Source: CAVVFX01 sp963747535
GTDB taxonomy: Bacteria > Acidobacteriota > Terriglobia > Bryobacterales > Bryobacteraceae
DNA length: 64,000 bases
Assembly (NCBI GenBank): GCA_963747535.1
Contig: CAVVFX010000016.1
Coordinates: forward strand, 62,001 to 126,000
Direction: 5' to 3'
Of this stretch, positions 61,095 to 64,000 are shown piece after piece. A program made the translations under genes and the position numbers. The notes under the pieces were generated by a model that was given only the letters and a program-made list of their open reading frames with translations, had not been told where the DNA came from and searched no databases. Each line of letters starts with the position of its first letter. The first letter of the stretch is position 1.

Positions 61095-62096
61095 CTAGTC
61101 CGGGTATCGTTCATTGACTTTCACCACCCTGATTCGATGATCAGTAAACTTCTTGTGTGCGCCGGGAAGTTCGAGACGCGGCATATGGCAGGTGACGCAG
61201 TTCTTAGCTGCGACCCGGCAGACTGGACGGGATTCGCTTCTGGAGTGACAGGCCTGACACTTCGCGTCATAGGCCGCGGCCAAGGTCTCGACCGGGCGGT
61301 GCGGATCGTGGCAGGCCGTGCAGCGGATGCGCTTATCCTCGACGTCGTAGCACTTGCTGTTGGCCAGGCGATAGGGCTGAAAGCGCACGTTCAGGATTCC
61401 ACGAGGGCCGTTGGTCGCGATCTGCGACCAGGTGCGGTGACATTCTCCGCAAAGATCTGACATCTCTTCGGGGGAAAGCGCGCTCAGTCGGCGCATGGGA
61501 GCCTTGGTCCGCAAATGCTCTTCAGTGGCGCCGTGGCATCGCTCGCACTGAACACCCGCAATCATGCCCGACAAGTCGAGACGTGGCGATTTTGCGACGC
61601 TGGTGGCGTGACAATCGAAGCATAGTCGCATGTCCGCGGGTTCGGTGAGCCGGCCCGCTGCCTCCAGCAGATTGTGCGGCGCGATGCTTTGTGCACCCAG
61701 CGTCAGATCGAGGCCTTGCAGGGCGGTGAAGTAGCTGACACGGCTTTCGTACCAGTGGCCTTCGCGTTGGAAGACATAAGTCTGGCCGGCTGTTCCCTGT
61801 CCAAACGCCCAATCGATGGTGACTCGAATGGTGTCTTTGCCGTCGGTCACTGTGTATATGGACCCGTCGCCGATTCTCGCAATTTCGTAGGAGTAGCCGC
61901 CAATCTGGGCCGTCAGCTTGGGATTCGCCTGCAGGATCGCGCTATTCCTACCGCTTTCCAGGGCGCGAGTCATACCGGCGTGGGCGAAGGCCTCGGTCTC
62001 GTTCTTATGGCATGGCGTGCAGGCCGATGGCGACGAGGCCGCATGCAGTGCGATTGAGCCAATTAGAAGCACGGCAGGTTTCAGTGCCTGCCTCAT
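61095..62096 (-). CDS. seven-heme c-type cytochrome
   Basis: ATG 62096 overlaps the upstream stop (ATGA) and gives a signal peptide ('ALKPAVLLIGSIALHAAS'); the longer frame to 62294 is discarded. 333 residues with seven CxxCH motifs: CTPCH, CFDCH, CERCH, CGECH, CTACH, CQACH, CVTCH. The spacing is like doheme/decaheme-type periplasmic multihemes. It should carry electrons in the periplasm. Its stop lies seven bases before the CRTAC1-like start. Confidence 0.9.
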   Translation of the reverse strand: MRQALKPAVLLIGSIALHAASSPSACTPCHKNETEAFAHAGMTRALESGRNSAILQANPKLTAQIGGYSYEIARIGDGSIYTVTDGKDTIRVTIDWAFGQGTAGQTYVFQREGHWYESRVSYFTALQGLDLTLGAQSIAPHNLLEAAGRLTEPADMRLCFDCHATSVAKSPRLDLSGMIAGVQCERCHGATEEHLRTKAPMRRLSALSPEEMSDLCGECHRTWSQIATNGPRGILNVRFQPYRLANSKCYDVEDKRIRCTACHDPHRPVETLAAAYDAKCQACHSRSESRPVCRVAAKNCVTCHMPRLELPGAHKKFTDHRIRVVKVNERYPD

Positions 62097-63817
62097 GGCC
62101 GCGTGAGCCTGCGCAGGACCGCTTCCATCTCCTCGGGGTGAAAATCGAGTTCCGTCAGGCGCGTACTGTATTGAATACGGCCGTCGGCAGCGACGACGTA
62201 CGCGCGGCTCGGCCAGGCACTGTAAGTATTTTCCACCGCGCCATCCATGCCGTCGACTACCGCCGGAAAGGGAAGGTGGAGTTGCCGGCTGCACATCATG
62301 GCATGATCTTCCTTGTCTTGCAGCGTCGTTGCAGTGACCACGTTGACGCCATCACGAACGTTGCGCGTACTCTCCCAATTGTCGCCCGAATGCGCCTCTC
62401 GGATGTAGACCAGCAGGAATGAGATTTTGGAGCCGTAGGTCTTCGCCATTTGTTTCAGTGCATCGGCGGAGGCCCGGAAATTGGGACAACTGTAGCTTCC
62501 GAAAACCAGTACGACGGGAGTCTTTCCGCGAAAGGCGCTAAGCCGCACTTTCTTTCCGGATACGGGATTCGGGAGCTCGAAATCGGGAGCGAGTTCGGTC
62601 ACTTTGGGTCCTGGCGCGGAGGCTTTGGCGGCCTTCTCGAGCGACTGTGCCGATTGAAGCTCGTGCGACGCTTCGCTGACAAGGTGAAGGCCGGCGTATA
62701 CCGCCGACAGGGTGCGGTGCGCTTCCGGCGAATCGGGCGCGGCGTGGACGGCTGATTCCGCCAGGGGTCGCGCCTCCGCGAAGTTTCCCGCACCGCTTAG
62801 CGAGAATGCCAGCACGCTCTGCGCCTCGACTGATTGCGGTTGCAAGAGCAGCGCGTGTCGAAGTAGCGAAATCGCCTCCTGGAACTGTTTGCGCGCTGCC
62901 AGAATCTGACCCAGGCCAAGATTGGCGGCGAAGTCGTTCGGATTCCCGGACAGCTCTTTGCGGAACGCCTCGGCCGCGGCGTCGGGGTCGCCGGTGTTGA
63001 GAAGGGCCCGGCCGTAGAGCGATTGCAACTGAGGCAGCTTGGGATTCAGCTCAACAGCCGCGGCCAATTGCTTCACGGCGGCGGGATAATCCCTCGCTTC
63101 GAACATTCGCGTCCCCATCAGAAAACGGGCTTCGACTGAATCCCCGTTGCGAAGAATACGATCGAGGAACGCTTGTCCTTCCGCAATTTTCCCGGTATGA
63201 AGCAGCGCCATTCCGAGCATGTATGCAAGAGCCAGGTCGTCGGGGCGTTGCGGAGCGAGAGGCTGCAGAAGCTCGATTACCCGGCCGTCGTTGCCGCTCT
63301 GAAGTAGGCCATCAGCGAGCAAAAGAGTCACCTTGGGGTCTTGGGGAACAACGGCGTGTAACGCGTCAAAGCGTCGCGTGGCTTCCTCCAGACGGCCGCT
63401 CTTCTGGTAGGCGAGCGCCAGATTCAGGGCAATGCGTGGATCGCGAGGAAGAAGTTTATCCGCGACCTGGTATTCCGCTATGGCTTCATCGAAGCGCCCG
63501 AGCTGAACCAGACAGACTCCCAGATTCACATGGGCGATAACATCATCCGGACGGAGCGCGGCCAGCTTACGATAGGCGTCTGCCGCGCCGGCATAATCGC
63601 CAGACTGCTGCAACTCGACGGCCTGGCGAGCCAATGCCATGTTGTCGGCCGGTTGCGCCAGGACGCGGAACGCGAAAAGAATCGCGATTGCGGGCCAAAA
63701 GCCTGCTCCACAGCGCGCCTTAGCCGCAAACCGTAGGGCAGACCATCGTTCTTTGTGGTCGGGGGACCCTCTGGGTCGGGCTGCGCAGCAGCCGCTTTTG
63801 CACCTAGTGAACTTCAT
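62093..63817 (-). CDS. exported TPR protein with thioredoxin-fold (redoxin) domain
   Basis: ATG 63817 overlaps the stop of the preceding TPR gene (ATGA). Codons 7-31 are dispersed repeat R8 in frame, then a hydrophobic leader ('FWPAIAILFAFRVLAQ'). About nine TPRs run to residue 380. The C-terminal 190 residues are an AhpC/TSA-like redoxin ('LAPDFELPNPVSGKKVRLSA', 'PVVLVFGSYSCPNFRASADA'), where the usual CxxC is reduced to one Cys ('SYSCPNF'). It could be a peroxiredoxin-like or cytochrome-maturation factor for the multihemes downstream (inference). Confidence 0.83.
   Translation of the reverse strand: MKFTRCKSGCCAARPRGSPDHKERWSALRFAAKARCGAGFWPAIAILFAFRVLAQPADNMALARQAVELQQSGDYAGAADAYRKLAALRPDDVIAHVNLGVCLVQLGRFDEAIAEYQVADKLLPRDPRIALNLALAYQKSGRLEEATRRFDALHAVVPQDPKVTLLLADGLLQSGNDGRVIELLQPLAPQRPDDLALAYMLGMALLHTGKIAEGQAFLDRILRNGDSVEARFLMGTRMFEARDYPAAVKQLAAAVELNPKLPQLQSLYGRALLNTGDPDAAAEAFRKELSGNPNDFAANLGLGQILAARKQFQEAISLLRHALLLQPQSVEAQSVLAFSLSGAGNFAEARPLAESAVHAAPDSPEAHRTLSAVYAGLHLVSEASHELQSAQSLEKAAKASAPGPKVTELAPDFELPNPVSGKKVRLSAFRGKTPVVLVFGSYSCPNFRASADALKQMAKTYGSKISFLLVYIREAHSGDNWESTRNVRDGVNVVTATTLQDKEDHAMMCSRQLHLPFPAVVDGMDGAVENTYSAWPSRAYVVAADGRIQYSTRLTELDFHPEEMEAVLRRLTRP
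63727..63800. repeat. dispersed structured repeat R8 (within coding frame)
   Basis: CCGTAGGGCAGACCATCGTT, then CTTTGTGGTC, GGGGGACCCTCTGGGTCGGG and CTGCGCAGCAGCC. It occupies codons 7-31 of the TPR-redoxin gene on the other strand. Confidence 0.8.
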
Positions 63818-64000
63818 TGGACCGGCTGCGCTCCCGGCTCAGCCGCCTGCCGCTCTGCAGTCAACTTCATCACGATGGCTCGTTCACGATCGCCTTCGGC
63901 CTTTTTCTTTTCGCGGAAGTAGACCGTCGCGAGTGTGACGTGTGCTTCAGTGAACTCCGGAGCTTCCCTGACCAGCGCTTCGAGATCGTGCTGTGCCGGC
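63814..64000 (-). CDS. TPR protein, C-terminal end (truncated by window edge)
   Basis: The last 61 codons are visible: 'HDLEALVREAPEFTEAHVTL', 'ATVYFREKKKAEGDRERAIV', ending 'AAEPGAQPVQ'. This is a TPR-like unit with an Ala/Pro tail. Its TGA overlaps the ATG of the TPR-redoxin gene, so the operon extends beyond the window. Confidence 0.75.
   Translation of the reverse strand, partial: PAQHDLEALVREAPEFTEAHVTLATVYFREKKKAEGDRERAIVMKLTAERQAAEPGAQPVQ

Noticed and set aside
1..64000. CRISPR arrays, tRNA or rRNA genes
   Set aside because: No regularly spaced repeats, no cloverleaf with a TTC-loop pattern and no rRNA-like sequence were noticed by reading; a tRNA scan was not possible.

Overview
The window looks like one contiguous stretch of a soil Acidobacteriota chromosome, closest in style to Bryobacterales / Candidatus Solibacter. 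This is an inference from the GC-rich coding DNA, many secreted glycosidases, FG-GAP/ASPIC-UnbV (CRTAC1-like) proteins, multiheme cytochromes, TPR and HEAT proteins, a TonB protein and abundant small dispersed repeats. No rRNA, tRNA or CRISPR array was seen.

Layout. 1-6.2 kb: two coupled secreted HEAT-repeat proteins, a D12-class adenine methyltransferase, a MATE exporter and an EamA transporter. 6.6-10.1 kb: a type IIG (MmeI-like) restriction-modification gene split by a one-base frameshift between its nuclease and methylase parts. 10.7-18.2 kb: an unknown protein, a clan GH-A glycosidase, a beta-propeller/PHP (DUF3604-like) protein and a sugar-acid dehydratase. 18.2-27.7 kb: a TonB-family protein, RNase HI, DusB, an Fpg/Nei glycosylase, a large membrane protein and a CpxR/CpxA-like two-component pair.

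27.7-37.7 kb is a stack of mobile elements nested four deep. The outermost is group II intron A (minus strand). Its reverse-transcriptase gene is cut at the YADD codons by group II intron B, which has its own maturase. Its domain V is cut by a RIT element (three overlapping tyrosine recombinases between perfect 39-bp inverted repeats). The third recombinase gene of the RIT element is in turn cut at its HxxRH codons by a 2.6-kb serine-recombinase element. Each empty site can be rebuilt from the sequence.

37.8-42.6 kb is a starch/maltodextrin locus: secreted alpha-amylase, a frameshifted MFS sugar transporter and 4-alpha-glucanotransferase. An orphan nuoB and an overlapping Tat-exported glycosidase-like gene follow. 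45.2-51.8 kb: an AlaC-type aminotransferase, DUF29 and DUF4126 proteins, a membrane protein and a GH127 beta-L-arabinofuranosidase.

52.1-64.0 kb is a minus-strand operon of exported proteins: TPR, TPR-redoxin, a seven-heme cytochrome, CRTAC1-like, TPR/FG-GAP, a five-heme TPR cytochrome and a frameshifted FG-GAP protein. Genes overlap or are tens of bases apart. I infer an envelope redox module of unknown substrate.

Two small repeat families are scattered outside the nested stack: a roughly 60-140-bp structured repeat with two hairpins (at least eight sites) and a 20-bp palindrome (six sites). Several copies lie inside the first or last codons of genes.
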